Numbered from the stretch's first letter, positions 7,483-15,473 are shown. The stretch is DNA of 47,217 nt from Roseomonas sp. (GCA_020249775.1 JADCFA010000010.1:1-47217); one strand, 5' to 3'. Numbers and translations: made by a program. The notes: generated from the sequence alone by a model not told the origin.

Positions 7483-8912
7483 TGCGTCCCCTCACGCCGC
7501 GCCGCTGGCCACTGGCGCTGCGCGTACCGCTATTGATCACGCTGCTCATGATGGGTGTGGCCGCCGCCATATCCAAACTTGTCCTGCTTCGGCTTGAAGC
7601 AACCCAGGCCGCACATTTTGAAGAACTGAGTGGCGCCTATCTCGATGGGCTTTCAACCGCGCTGCTGCCGGCGATGATTCGCCGCGACCCGTGGGAAGCC
7701 TTCGATGCCCTGGACAGGTCGCGCACGCGTTATCGCGGCGTCGGGGCGCTCCGTGTACTCGTGGTTCTGCCGGATGACATGGTGTTGGCAGCCTCCGATC
7801 CCATCCGTCATCCGCTTGGTGCCGCATCGCCGGCAGAAGCGGCTGCGGCACCGCTGCAGCTGCAGGTTGGTGCCACGACAAGCTGGATCCATCGCGCGGT
7901 GAGCGAGGGGGGCGTGCCGGTCGGGCGCATCGCGGCGGAAGTGGATGTGACGGCGCTTGCCAGTGAAAGGCGGACAACATTGCTCACACTCGTCGGCGTG
8001 AATGCTGCGCTCACGCTGTTTTTCGCGATCCTTGGCTGGCTTTTGGTCAGGCGCATGCTGCGCCCGGTGCTGAGATTGTCTGAACGGCTTGGCCGCGCTG
8101 CCGCTGGCAGGCTGGACCCGATCCCTGAGGAGGAATTACCACCGGCAGATACCGAAGCCGGCCGTGCCTTTCGCCGCTACAATACCGCCGCCACGGCTAT
8201 TGCCGAACGCGAAGCGCTGCTCACCCGGCTCGCGGAGGAGGAACGCCGCGCATTGGTGGGTCGCTATGCCTCGGCCATGGCGCATGAGGTGAATAACCCG
8301 CTGGGCGGTCTGTTCAATGCGGTGCGTATGATCCAGCGCCATGGTGATGATCCGGAACGGCGCTTGCGCGCGGCTTCTTTGTTGGAACGCGGCCTGACGG
8401 GCATCCACAATATCGTTCGTGCCTCGCTTATTCTGTGGCGTGGAGAGGCGGATGCGCGACCGGTGTCGGCGGCTGATATTGATGATCTTCGCCTGCTGAT
8501 CGAAAGCGAGGCACGGCGCCGTGATCTGGTGCTTGATTGGCAGCAGGCGATTGAAGGCAGCTTTCCGGCGCCAGCCCAGGCAGTACGCCAGATTGCGCTG
8601 AACCTGCTGCTCAATGCTTGCGCCGCCTCGCCGCCAGGTGGCCGCATTACGGTGCGCGCTGACGCTAACGATGGGCTGCTGACGTTGGTTGTGGGCGATG
8701 AGGGGCCCGGCCTGCCCGCGGAAGCGCGCAGGCTGCTGCTGGATGGGCGTGCCGAACAAGTGCCTCAGGCGGGCGGCCTTGGCCTTTGGACGGTGGTGCG
8801 CCTGATGCGCGAACTCCATGCCGGCTTGCGGCTTGCCGATCCGCCCGGTACCCATATCACCATCCGGATTCCAGATGCCGAACGCCGCACGCACCTCCTC
8901 GCCGCTGCCTGA
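7482..8912 (+). CDS. Membrane sensor histidine kinase (NtrB-type partner)
   Basis: A 476-residue kinase. Hydrophobic segments at about residues 13-37 and 165-187 flank a periplasmic sensor domain of about 125 residues; a HAMP region follows (RRMLRPVLRLSERL). The dimerisation/phosphoacceptor box is MAHEVNNPLGG with His268. The ATPase domain shows LNLLLNACAASP (N box), GDEGPGLP (G1) and GGLGLWTV (G2). ATG at 7482 overlaps the stop of the binding-protein gene; a GTG one codon earlier is also possible. The kinase gene overlaps the regulator gene by 38 bp. Together the three make a sensor relay that should phosphorylate the sigma-54 activator downstream. Confidence 0.9.
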   Translation: MRPLTPRRWPLALRVPLLITLLMMGVAAAISKLVLLRLEATQAAHFEELSGAYLDGLSTALLPAMIRRDPWEAFDALDRSRTRYRGVGALRVLVVLPDDMVLAASDPIRHPLGAASPAEAAAAPLQLQVGATTSWIHRAVSEGGVPVGRIAAEVDVTALASERRTTLLTLVGVNAALTLFFAILGWLLVRRMLRPVLRLSERLGRAAAGRLDPIPEEELPPADTEAGRAFRRYNTAATAIAEREALLTRLAEEERRALVGRYASAMAHEVNNPLGGLFNAVRMIQRHGDDPERRLRAASLLERGLTGIHNIVRASLILWRGEADARPVSAADIDDLRLLIESEARRRDLVLDWQQAIEGSFPAPAQAVRQIALNLLLNACAASPPGGRITVRADANDGLLTLVVGDEGPGLPAEARRLLLDGRAEQVPQAGGLGLWTVVRLMRELHAGLRLADPPGTHITIRIPDAERRTHLLAAA

Positions 8913-10230
8913 TCCGGCGCCCCATGTGGCACTGATCGAAGATGATCCCGTCATGGGTCAATCGGTGGCGGATTGGCTGGCGGTGGAAGGCTATCGCGCC
9001 AGTTGGTTCCGCTCGGGCAGCGAGGCCGTCAACGCTTTGTCGCGTTCGGCGCCCGATGCGGTGATTTGCGACATACGCCTGCCCGATATGAATGGGGAGG
9101 AAGTCTATCGCGCGCTTGCGCTATCTTGTGGATTGGCGCCCATTATCTTCATTACCGGCCACGGCGATATCGCCCAGGCTGTGCGGCTCATGCAGGCTGG
9201 CGCGGCTGATTACCTCACCAAACCATTCGATATCGAAGCGCTGCTGCGCCGGCTTGAGGCCCTACTGGCGCCCCGCTGGCAACGCGGCCAAGGCTACATT
9301 CTGGGCGAAGCGCCTGCCATCCTGGCCGTGGAGCGCGCGCTCCGCCGCGTGGCGCCGATTGACTCGACCGTTCTGCTGACAGGGCCAAGCGGGTCAGGCA
9401 AGGAAGTTGCCGCGCGGCTTTTGCATGCTGAAGGACCGCGCGCGCGGCTACCCTTCGTAGCCACCAATTGCGCTGCCCTGCCCATGGATTTGCTGGAAAG
9501 TGAAATATTCGGCCATGAACGCGGCGCCTTCACAGGTGCCGCTGGGCGGCATGAGGGGTTGGCTGAGCAGGCCGGCGCCGGCACCTTGTTCCTGGATGAG
9601 GTGGCAGAACTCCCCATGCCGCTGCAGGCAAAACTACTACGGCTGGTGCAGGAGCGCGTTTTTCGCCGCTTGGGCGGCGAACGTGATTTGCCATTCCGTG
9701 CGCGGATCGTTGCGGCGACCAATGCCGATCTTGAGGCGCGCATCGCCGAGGGGCGCTTTCGCGAGGATCTGTTTTTCCGCCTTGCCGTGATTCGCATCAC
9801 CATGCCAGCGCTGCGCGAGCGGCGCGAAGATATTCTACCTCTTGCGCGCCGGTTTCTTGGCGAATTCGCAGCCGGCTTTGCACGGCCCTTGCGCGGCTTC
9901 ACCACATTGGCCGAGGACGCGCTGATCAATCACGACTTCCCGGGCAATCTGCGCGAACTTCGTAACCGGATTGAACGCGCTGCCGCATTGACCGATGGGG
10001 AATTGATCACGGCGGGCGATCTTTTTCCTGAGCGTGCCTTACGCACAGGGTCTGATACACCGGTGCCAAGGCTCTCCGATGTGCGTGATGCTGCTGAGCG
10101 TCGGGCCATCACGGCAGCCCTTGCGGCAAGCCAAGGCGATGTCACCCGGGCGGCGGAATGGCTTCAGGTGTCGCGCTCAACCCTTTTTGAAAAGCTGCGT
10201 CGGCTTGGCCTGCGCGGCGACAGCGTGTGA
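8875..10230 (+). CDS. Sigma-54-dependent response regulator (NtrC/AtoC family)
   Basis: A 451-residue activator with three domains. The receiver (about 20-130) has the acidic pocket IEDD, phosphoacceptor Asp66 in VICDIRLPD and Lys in LTKPFD. The AAA+ domain has Walker A GPSGSGKE, the sigma-54 contact loop GAFTGA (residues 217-222), Walker B LFLDEV and the arginine-finger region FREDLFFRL. The C terminus is a Fis-type helix-turn-helix (GDVTRAAEWLQVSRSTLFEKLRR, shown here in part by TRAAEWLQVSRST). ATG at 8875 lies inside the kinase gene; a start at 8818 is less likely. Two candidate enhancer sites and a -24/-12 promoter lie directly downstream. Confidence 0.92.
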   Translation: MPNAARTSSPLPDPAPHVALIEDDPVMGQSVADWLAVEGYRASWFRSGSEAVNALSRSAPDAVICDIRLPDMNGEEVYRALALSCGLAPIIFITGHGDIAQAVRLMQAGAADYLTKPFDIEALLRRLEALLAPRWQRGQGYILGEAPAILAVERALRRVAPIDSTVLLTGPSGSGKEVAARLLHAEGPRARLPFVATNCAALPMDLLESEIFGHERGAFTGAAGRHEGLAEQAGAGTLFLDEVAELPMPLQAKLLRLVQERVFRRLGGERDLPFRARIVAATNADLEARIAEGRFREDLFFRLAVIRITMPALRERREDILPLARRFLGEFAAGFARPLRGFTTLAEDALINHDFPGNLRELRNRIERAAALTDGELITAGDLFPERALRTGSDTPVPRLSDVRDAAERRAITAALAASQGDVTRAAEWLQVSRSTLFEKLRRLGLRGDSV

Positions 10231-10234
10231 TCCA

Positions 10235-10250
10235 GTCCGAAATATCGGAC
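10235..10250 (+). promoter_or_regulatory. Candidate upstream activator site 1
   Basis: GTCCGA-AATA-TCGGAC is a 16-bp site with perfect 6-bp arms, five bases after the activator stop codon. A related 16-bp site begins 31 bp further on, about three helical turns. Its centre is about 126 bp before the predicted transcription start, a usual distance for NtrC-type enhancers. Confidence 0.6.
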
Positions 10251-10264
10251 GGGCGCGGGGATAC

Positions 10265-10282
10265 GGTCTGGAAATCCGGACC
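10265..10282 (+). promoter_or_regulatory. Candidate upstream activator site 2
   Basis: GGTCTGGA-AA-TCCGGACC has 8-bp arms with one mismatch. Its inner 16 bases (10266-10281) match the first site at 11 of 16 positions and are in the same phase of the helix. A third, weaker palindrome (AGTCGGA-GG-TCCGGCT, 10375-10390) lies between the promoter and the dehydrogenase start. Confidence 0.6.
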
Positions 10283-10342
10283 AGCAAAACCAGTCCTTTG
10301 TTTAGGATCAATGGCTTGGAGCGTTGCGCCCTGCGCGCAGCA

Positions 10343-10358
10343 TGGCATTAACATTGCT
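10343..10358 (+). promoter_or_regulatory. Sigma-54 (-24/-12) promoter
   Basis: TGGCAT-TAACA-TTGCT matches the RpoN consensus (TGGCAC-N5-TTGCW) with one mismatch. The invariant GG (10344-10345) and GC (10356-10357) are exactly ten bases apart. It lies 53 bp before the sulfite dehydrogenase start and downstream of an NtrC-type regulator gene and two enhancer-like palindromes, which makes chance unlikely. Confidence 0.75.
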
Positions 10359-10410
10359 AGACATTTCCCAACGAAGTCGGAGGTCCGGCTGCGAGAGGGA
10401 GGATAACACA

Positions 10411-11796
10411 ATGTCTGATGTCAAGCGCGAAGCCAGGCAGCGCGCCGAGGCGGATGCTATCGCGACCGAAGTGCTGCGCCACGGAACCAACACGCAGCGG
10501 CGGTCACTTTTCGTCTCGGCGGCCGCCTTCGGTGCGGCCGCCATGACCCTACCAAGCACTACACCGGCGTCGGCCCAGACCGCGCCCGCAGCACCTGCCG
10601 CCCCCGCCGCGCCTGCGCGCCGGGCCATCCTTAAGGATGACAGCCGCGTGCTGAATATCGGCGCCACGGTGCGGTCCGGAAATTTCTGGAATTTCACGAC
10701 TTTCATGACGCCGATTGAGGAATTCTATGTCCGCAATCACTACCCAACGCCGACCGTGGAAGCCCGCCCGGTATTGGCACGCGAGAATTGGAAGCTGCGC
10801 ATCCACGGCGCTTCCGTGGAGCGCCCGGTGGAGCTCAGCTACAATGATCTGATCGGCATGCACAGCCGTTCCATCATCGCGACCATGGAATGCCATGGCA
10901 ATGGCCGTACCTTATTCTGGGAACAGGATGGGCTGACGGGCCAGCAGGTTGCCGGTGGCAATTGGGTGCTGGGCGCGATTGGTCAGGCCGAATGGCAATA
11001 TGTGCCCATGAGTGAAATCTTCGCCCGTGTCGGCATTAAGCCCGGTGCGCGCACGGTGCTTTTCTGGTCCGGCGTGGATGGCAATGATATGGGCCGGCCG
11101 ATGCCCTATAGCGATGTGGTCGCGCTACAGCATGATATGGGCGTGTGCTTTGCGATGAATGGCAACCCCTTGGTGCCGGATCATGGCGCGCCGGTCCGCA
11201 TGGTGGTCCCCGGTTGGGGCGGCACGGCTTCCATCAAATGGCTGACGGAAATCCGCGTCTCCGACAAGCGCATTTGGTCCCGGCTGAATACGCGCGGCGA
11301 GGTATTCATCGGCCCGAGCTATCAGCGCCCAGAATTCAGCGCGACCGAGGATGAATTCATTGGCGTCGGCCCTGATGATATTCAGGGCCCGATGGTCACC
11401 TGGATGCCGCCGAAATCCTTCCTGACCATTCCACTGGTTCTGGAAAAATCTCCCTCCGTGCCGGCAAATTACCCATTGCAGCGCGGGCAACTACCGCGGC
11501 TCTCAGCCGGGCGTCAGGATTTGACCGGCTATGCCTGGGCGCCACAACACGGGGTGCGGCAGGTAGAGGTCAGGATCAATGGCGGCGCCTGGCAGCGCGC
11601 AGAGATCCGGCAGCCGAATCTTGGCAAGTACACTTGGGTCCGCTTCTCCACGCCGTGGGATGCGCCAGCAGGGCGGCATGTGATCGAAACCCGCACCACG
11701 GATAATGCCGGCACCACGCAACCGGAGAGTGTTCCGATGAATTCACTCGGCATGGCGAATTGGGCCATTCCAAAATTCCGTGTCGAAGTGGCCTGA
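10411..11796 (+). CDS. soxC: SoxC-type molybdopterin sulfite dehydrogenase
   Basis: A 461-residue exported molybdoenzyme of the sulfite oxidase family. A twin-arginine signal is seen at about residues 29-56 (RRSLFVSAAAF, ending at ASAQ). Residues RNHYPTP start the molybdopterin-binding region; MECHGNGR contains the molybdenum ligand Cys161; the C-terminal dimerisation domain starts near GYAWAPQHGVRQVEV. It should oxidise sulfite (or a sulfane-level substrate) in the periplasm and pass electrons to the cytochrome encoded next. ATG at 10411 has a GGGAGGA site; a frame open to 10324 would run over the promoter. No soxXYZAB genes are present, so this is a stand-alone pair under sigma-54 control. 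Confidence 0.88.
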   Translation: MSDVKREARQRAEADAIATEVLRHGTNTQRRSLFVSAAAFGAAAMTLPSTTPASAQTAPAAPAAPAAPARRAILKDDSRVLNIGATVRSGNFWNFTTFMTPIEEFYVRNHYPTPTVEARPVLARENWKLRIHGASVERPVELSYNDLIGMHSRSIIATMECHGNGRTLFWEQDGLTGQQVAGGNWVLGAIGQAEWQYVPMSEIFARVGIKPGARTVLFWSGVDGNDMGRPMPYSDVVALQHDMGVCFAMNGNPLVPDHGAPVRMVVPGWGGTASIKWLTEIRVSDKRIWSRLNTRGEVFIGPSYQRPEFSATEDEFIGVGPDDIQGPMVTWMPPKSFLTIPLVLEKSPSVPANYPLQRGQLPRLSAGRQDLTGYAWAPQHGVRQVEVRINGGAWQRAEIRQPNLGKYTWVRFSTPWDAPAGRHVIETRTTDNAGTTQPESVPMNSLGMANWAIPKFRVEVA

Positions 11797-11805
11797 AGGC
11801 CTGGT

Positions 11806-11834
11806 TGCGGGCGGTGTTCTGTGCATCGCCCGCA
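11806..11834 (+). terminator. Intercistronic hairpin between dehydrogenase and cytochrome genes
   Basis: TGCGGGCG and CGCCCGCA are perfect 8-bp arms around a 13-base loop. No T-run follows, so it is more likely a partial terminator or mRNA-stabilising hairpin than a full terminator, which fits co-transcription with the cytochrome gene. Confidence 0.4.
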
Positions 11835-11875
11835 GTACCCTTATCAGAGGTTCTTGAACATAAAGAAGCAAAGCC

Positions 11876-12262
11876 ATGCGTTTCTTGATATTGCCGCTAC
11901 CGGCCTTGGCTGGACTTGCGCTGCTTGTTTCTGCTGCCACCGGGCAGCCTGCTCCCTCGCCCCAAATTTCTGAGGGGCAGCGCCTGTATGCCGAAAACTG
12001 CGCCGCATGCCATGGAGATGATGGCCGGCGCGGTGCCGGCTTCCAGACGCCTATCTGGGGCGAGCGGACACAAATCCAAAAATTCGGTAACGCTCTTGGT
12101 CTGTTTGAATACAATCAGATGATGATGCCCTTTGATGATCCGTCACGTCTCACGGATGAGCAGAAATGGGCAATTGTCGCCTATATGCTTGCCAATCATG
12201 GCGCGATTGCGCGGGATGCGACGCTTGAGGCCGGGAAAGCGGCGACGGTTGGTATCCAATGA
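11876..12262 (+). CDS. Monoheme cytochrome c, partner of sulfite dehydrogenase
   Basis: A 128-residue exported cytochrome. Residues 1-24 form a signal peptide (hydrophobic core, then TGQPA). One heme-binding motif CAACH is present at about residues 42-46, and the MMMPFDDP segment supplies the methionine axial ligand. It is shorter than di-heme SoxD and closer to the SorB-like or SoxD C-terminal type. It follows the molybdoenzyme gene in the same direction with 79 bp between, so it is the probable electron acceptor delivering electrons to the respiratory chain. Confidence 0.85.
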   Translation: MRFLILPLPALAGLALLVSAATGQPAPSPQISEGQRLYAENCAACHGDDGRRGAGFQTPIWGERTQIQKFGNALGLFEYNQMMMPFDDPSRLTDEQKWAIVAYMLANHGAIARDATLEAGKAATVGIQ

Positions 12263-12567
12263 GGGGGCGTAGCAATGCGCTCACCTTTTAACTAAGCGAT
12301 GACGCTAGCCTTCGCTGAAGCTATTCTGGTCTCCGCCTGTGCATTGACGGTAGTAGAAATGATGGCGCGTCTGACAAAGCTCGATGGAAGCCTATGCACC
12401 GCTATGCTTGGTGGTTGCTGCAACCCTAGTGGTGCGATTTATGCTGACCTATCCCCTGCCCAAAAAGCCCCCGCGCACCACTAGCCGTATATTTGGTGGG
12501 CCGATTCACGCCGCCGTCGGGAACCGACAGCTGCGATCGGACCACTAGCTAACTGCGTCAACCGTGA
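12263..12567. other. Degenerate intergenic stretch
   Basis: No gene could be supported here. A 61-residue forward frame (12299-12484) has a cysteine-rich tail, no ribosome binding site and no recognisable family. The stretch leads into the methyltransferase remnant and is best read as decayed DNA at a module border. Confidence 0.4.
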
Positions 12568-12783
12568 CGGGATTACCATCAGCAATTCGAAGCGATGCTT
12601 TATGGCTGGAAGGCTGGCGCGCAGCATTACTGGTGCGGTGCGCGCGACCAGGGCAATGTCTGGCATTTCGATAAGCCGGCCAGGAACGATCTGCACCCGA
12701 CGATGAAGCCGGTAGCGCTGGTCGAGCGCGCTATCCGCAACAGTAGCAAGCCGCGCGATACGGTGCTGAATAGTGAGGATTGA
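12568..12783 (+). pseudogene. Remnant of a phage-type DNA methyltransferase
   Basis: About 70 codons read DYHQQFEAMLYGWK, then HYWCGARDQG, VWHFDKPARNDLHPTMKPV and VERAIRNSS. This is the last part of site-specific DNA methylases of the ParB/DNA-modification-methylase type found in phages and plasmids, just before their C-terminal FGGSG motif. Here the frame ends at TVLNSED before that motif, and a TGA precedes the fragment at 12565. Upstream catalytic parts are missing, so it cannot be functional. Confidence 0.7.
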
Positions 12784-12822
12784 ACCCTTGCCGATGTTGC
12801 GGCCCTGCGCAAAGGTGCGTGA

Positions 12823-13146
12823 TTATTCCGAAGACTGCATCCAGGACGGGATGTCGCGCTGGCCATGCAACACGCGCCACACATCAAGCGCATCCGGCTG
12901 CTCGATATAGAAAATCAGATAGGGAAAGCGCCGTAGCGGCCACGCCCGCAACCCTTCAAGGCCAAGCTCATAGGCATAGCGGGGGGAACCGATCGCGGGA
13001 TTGCGGCCAATGCGACGAAAAGCCTGCTCAGCCTCCTCGATGAAATCCAGGGCCAGCGCCTCGCCACCTTCCGCAAGGTAATGAAGGCTTGCCTGCTCGA
13101 TATCCTGCTCAGCAAGAACGCGAAGGATGACCGGCTTGATGGTCAC
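12823..13146 (-). CDS. parE: ParE-type toxin of a toxin-antitoxin pair
   Basis: A 107-residue RelE/ParE-fold protein: VILRVLAEQDIEQASLHYL at the start, a F-RRIGRNPAIGSPRY region, GLRAWPLRRFPYLIFY, and a C-terminal WRVLHGQRDIP, all typical of ParE (plasmid stabilisation) toxins. ParE proteins poison DNA gyrase; the family function is known, the target here is inferred. The start codon overlaps the stop of the antitoxin gene by 4 bp, so the two are coupled. The position next to a methylase remnant fits a mobile accessory segment. Confidence 0.88.
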   Translation of the reverse strand: MTIKPVILRVLAEQDIEQASLHYLAEGGEALALDFIEEAEQAFRRIGRNPAIGSPRYAYELGLEGLRAWPLRRFPYLIFYIEQPDALDVWRVLHGQRDIPSWMQSSE

Positions 13147-13382
13147 GCTTCTTTGCGTTGCTTCAGCTTCTGACGGAGCCCGTCAAAATAGGCGGCGTCT
13201 GCCACAGCGCCCTGCTTTGTTTTGGCCCCCTGCAGCAATAGTCCTTTGAGTTGCTGGCGGTCCTGATCCCGGCGGATCAACTCGCGGACATATTCGCTGC
13301 TCGTGCTGTAGCCGCCCTCAGTGACCTGATCGTCGACGAAGGCCTTGAGCGTTTCGGGGAGGGAAATGTTCATGGTGCTCAT
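13143..13382 (-). CDS. parD: ParD-type antitoxin
   Basis: A 79-residue protein: MNISLPETLKAFVDDQV forms the ribbon-helix-helix strand and first helix, YSTSSEYVRELIRRD is the second helix with the YxSxSEYVRxLI signature of ParD/CC2985 antitoxins, and the charged tail (about 45-79) binds the toxin. It is first in the operon, as usual, and is expected to repress its own promoter. A start three codons later (second Met) is possible. The direct repeat TGGCAA-ATTT-TGGCAA at 13402-13417 lies just upstream and could be its operator. Confidence 0.88.
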   Translation of the reverse strand: MSTMNISLPETLKAFVDDQVTEGGYSTSSEYVRELIRRDQDRQQLKGLLLQGAKTKQGAVADAAYFDGLRQKLKQRKEA

Positions 13383-13401
13383 GGGCGCATACTGATCTCT
13401 A

Positions 13402-13417
13402 TGGCAAATTTTGGCAA
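13402..13417 (-). promoter_or_regulatory. Direct repeat upstream of parDE, possible operator
   Basis: TGGCAA-ATTT-TGGCAA lies 20-35 bp before the parD start in an AT-rich stretch. Ribbon-helix-helix antitoxins commonly bind such short repeats. The role is inference from position. Confidence 0.3.
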
Positions 13418-13575
13418 GACTTAATTGGGGTCGGCCTTGGTTGATTAATCATGATTGAAATTCCTCAATTATAGCAATGAAATAACGCTCTATTTCGCTT
13501 GGCTCAGCCCCCATCACAGCGCGAATGGTCTTTCACGCGCAGGGGATTTCCCCCGCCGATGACGGAGACAAACAG

Positions 13576-13932
13576 ATGAACACAATCCTTCCCACCGAAA
13601 ACCAAGACTGGGGTTTCTGGGGTACCATGCGCGAACACGCAGCAGATGCCTGGCCGATCGCCTTCACCGCGATCCACAACGCGACCAGCACGGATCCCGC
13701 CTCGGTCCGCGCCTTCCTCGACAGCCGCTACGGGCGCCACTTCGCGGATGGGGTGAATAGCCAGATGCATTACGGCGCGAGCCTCGCGGACGCGATTGCG
13801 AAAACCACCGCAGAATGGATGGGCTGGCGCATCACGCAGCGCACCAGCCGCGAGACAGGCATCCCCGCCGGTCTGCCCTACCTGACGGGCTTCGTGATCA
13901 ACGAGGGCATCGCCGCCGAAGCGCAGGACTGA
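13576..13932 (+). CDS. Hypothetical accessory protein
   Basis: A 118-residue protein of unknown function. It is acidic and Trp-rich at the start (WGFWGTM, AWPIAF), with a central segment SVRAFLDSRYGRHFAD and a C-terminal TRETG-like/PYLTGFVINEG stretch; no signal peptide or membrane segment. ATG at 13576 follows a GACGGAGA leader that is closely matched before the gene at 14934, so the two seem to share a leader type. The start at 13525 is rejected for lack of a binding site. Confidence 0.65.
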   Translation: MNTILPTENQDWGFWGTMREHAADAWPIAFTAIHNATSTDPASVRAFLDSRYGRHFADGVNSQMHYGASLADAIAKTTAEWMGWRITQRTSRETGIPAGLPYLTGFVINEGIAAEAQD

Positions 13933-14038
13933 CGCGCCACACGCCGCGCAGCGGCGCCGCACTGCCCCGCAGGGTCCGCCCGCGGGGCTCCCGGCAGTAG
14001 GGGCCGATGGTCGGCGCCCGCAACCGGAGACCGAGACG

Positions 14039-14806
14039 ATGAAGCTTTCAGATACGCAGCGGATTGTATTGAGCCATGGCGCACAGCACCCGCAATTGCT
14101 GGCGATTGCGCCGAAGCATTTGCCCGTCGCTGCCTGCCGCGCGGTGGTGAACAGCCTGATCAAAAGCCGCCTGCTGATTGAGGTTGCTGCGCCGCGCGAT
14201 CAATTGGCGATGGTGTGGCGGAAGGATGCGGATGGCACGCCGATCCTGATCCAGGTGACGGATGAAGGGCTACGCGCGATTGGCATTGACCCAAATGAAG
14301 GGCGCGTGGCGCCCGACACGGCGCCGCAGGGCGGGGAGGACAACGCGCCGCAGGCTGAGGAGCAGCCTTCCGCCGAGCCCGCCCCAACCGCGCCCGACGC
14401 GCCCAACATGGGAAGCGTGAACCTACGCGAGGCAGCAGAACGCCTGCTGGCAGCTTGGGAGGAAACACCGCCCGCGAATGGAGAGAAGGACCCCATCGCC
14501 CGCGCGATGGACATGCTTCGCAACGCGCTCTCACGGCGCGGCACACGCGCCACGGGCGCGCCACGCAAGCCGCGCGAGGGCACCAAGCAGGAAGTGGTGC
14601 TGGCGATGCTTCGCCGCCCTGAGGGCGCAACGGTGGCGCAAATCGCCGAGGCTACCGGCTGGGCGCAGCATACAGTGCGCGGGTTCTTTGCCGGGCTGAA
14701 AAAGCGCCAGGGCATCACGGTGGAGATTGCCGAGCGCATTCGCCAAGTCGGCCCGAACAAGCAGGGCGCGAAAGGATCCTACACCGTCTACCGCGTGGCG
14801 GAATGA
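14039..14806 (+). CDS. DUF3489 domain protein, winged-helix DNA-binding type
   Basis: A 255-residue protein in two parts. Residues 1-85 (MKLSDTQRIVLSHGA, then a VTDEGLRAIG wing) look like a winged helix. A Pro/Ala/Glu-rich linker follows (about 85-125). The C-terminal part is DUF3489: PREGTKQEVVLAMLRRPEGATV, the helix-turn-helix core AQIAEATGWAQHTVRGFFAG (20 residues) and a GSYTVYRV end. Members occur on plasmids and islands of alphaproteobacteria; a DNA-binding role is inferred from the fold. It is flanked by two small unknown genes in the same direction. Confidence 0.82.
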   Translation: MKLSDTQRIVLSHGAQHPQLLAIAPKHLPVAACRAVVNSLIKSRLLIEVAAPRDQLAMVWRKDADGTPILIQVTDEGLRAIGIDPNEGRVAPDTAPQGGEDNAPQAEEQPSAEPAPTAPDAPNMGSVNLREAAERLLAAWEETPPANGEKDPIARAMDMLRNALSRRGTRATGAPRKPREGTKQEVVLAMLRRPEGATVAQIAEATGWAQHTVRGFFAGLKKRQGITVEIAERIRQVGPNKQGAKGSYTVYRVAE

Positions 14807-14933
14807 AGCTGCGCAGCCACAGCGGCATGAATGATTGCCAAGCCCAGGGATCATCGCGATCCCTGGCGCTTTATTGCCTTGGCTCGCGCGAAACACAGCG
14901 CGAAGCGTCCATCACGCAAGACGGAGAGTGACG

Positions 14934-15212
14934 ATGCAGGCAACAACTGAAACGCGATGGATCGTGCTTGGCACTGATGGCCGGCATGTTTCCCTGGGTC
15001 GCACTGAGCCGAGCGAGGTAGAGATAGCGACCGCCAGTGCCGCCCTTGCCGCACAGGGGCTTTCTGGATGGCTAGTCCGCATGCAGGGCGATTACTACAG
15101 CCGGGCCAGGGTGAAGCTGGAACCGCTGCAGCGTATCGGCGCCGAACATGAAGCCGACTGGCAAGCAGCCCTCACCGCATTCCACACGGCGCGGTACCGT
15201 GCCACACACTGA
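14934..15212 (+). CDS. Small hypothetical accessory protein
   Basis: A 92-residue protein I do not recognise. It has a strand-rich start (TRWIVLGTDGRHVSLGR), a GLSGWLVRMQGDYY segment and a C-terminal helix (DWQAALTAFHTARY). No export signal. The ATG at 14934 is preceded by GACGGAGAG, the same leader type as the gene at 13576. Its position behind the DUF3489 gene suggests one accessory cluster. Confidence 0.6.
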   Translation: MQATTETRWIVLGTDGRHVSLGRTEPSEVEIATASAALAAQGLSGWLVRMQGDYYSRARVKLEPLQRIGAEHEADWQAALTAFHTARYRATH

Positions 15213-15245
15213 ACCCTCACCAACGCGCGGCGGGAGGTCGCCGCC

Positions 15246-15335
15246 ATGGCCGAACTGACATCCTCCACGCGCGAAGCAGCGCGACGCCTTGGCGACAGAA
15301 ACAACAACATGCACAAGGCGTACTGGGACAACTAA
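15246..15335 (+). CDS. Possible 29-residue small protein
   Basis: A short frame with a fair ribosome binding site (GCGGGAGG about 9 bases before the ATG) encoding MAELTSSTREAARRLGDRNN and a short tail (HKAYWDN). It follows the accessory cluster in the same direction. The composition is protein-like, but with only 29 residues and no known family it could be chance. The following 138 bases to 15473 are AT-rich and empty. Confidence 0.3.
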   Translation: MAELTSSTREAARRLGDRNNNMHKAYWDN

Positions 15336-15473
15336 CAGCGACGATGTGTACTCAGCCCCAACAACCTGATGTTTACCGATAACGTACCGCACACACTCCC
15401 AAAAATCTACAAACTCTCTCCTAAATCATTGTAAATAATACATAATGAAGGATGCCAGCTTCAGCCTTTGATT

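Noticed and set aside
10375-10390. Third activator site
   Set aside because: Palindrome is imperfect, lies downstream of the promoter, and matches the other two poorly; mentioned only as a possibility.
12299-12484. 61-codon frame after the cytochrome gene
   Set aside because: No binding site, no family, lies in decayed sequence.
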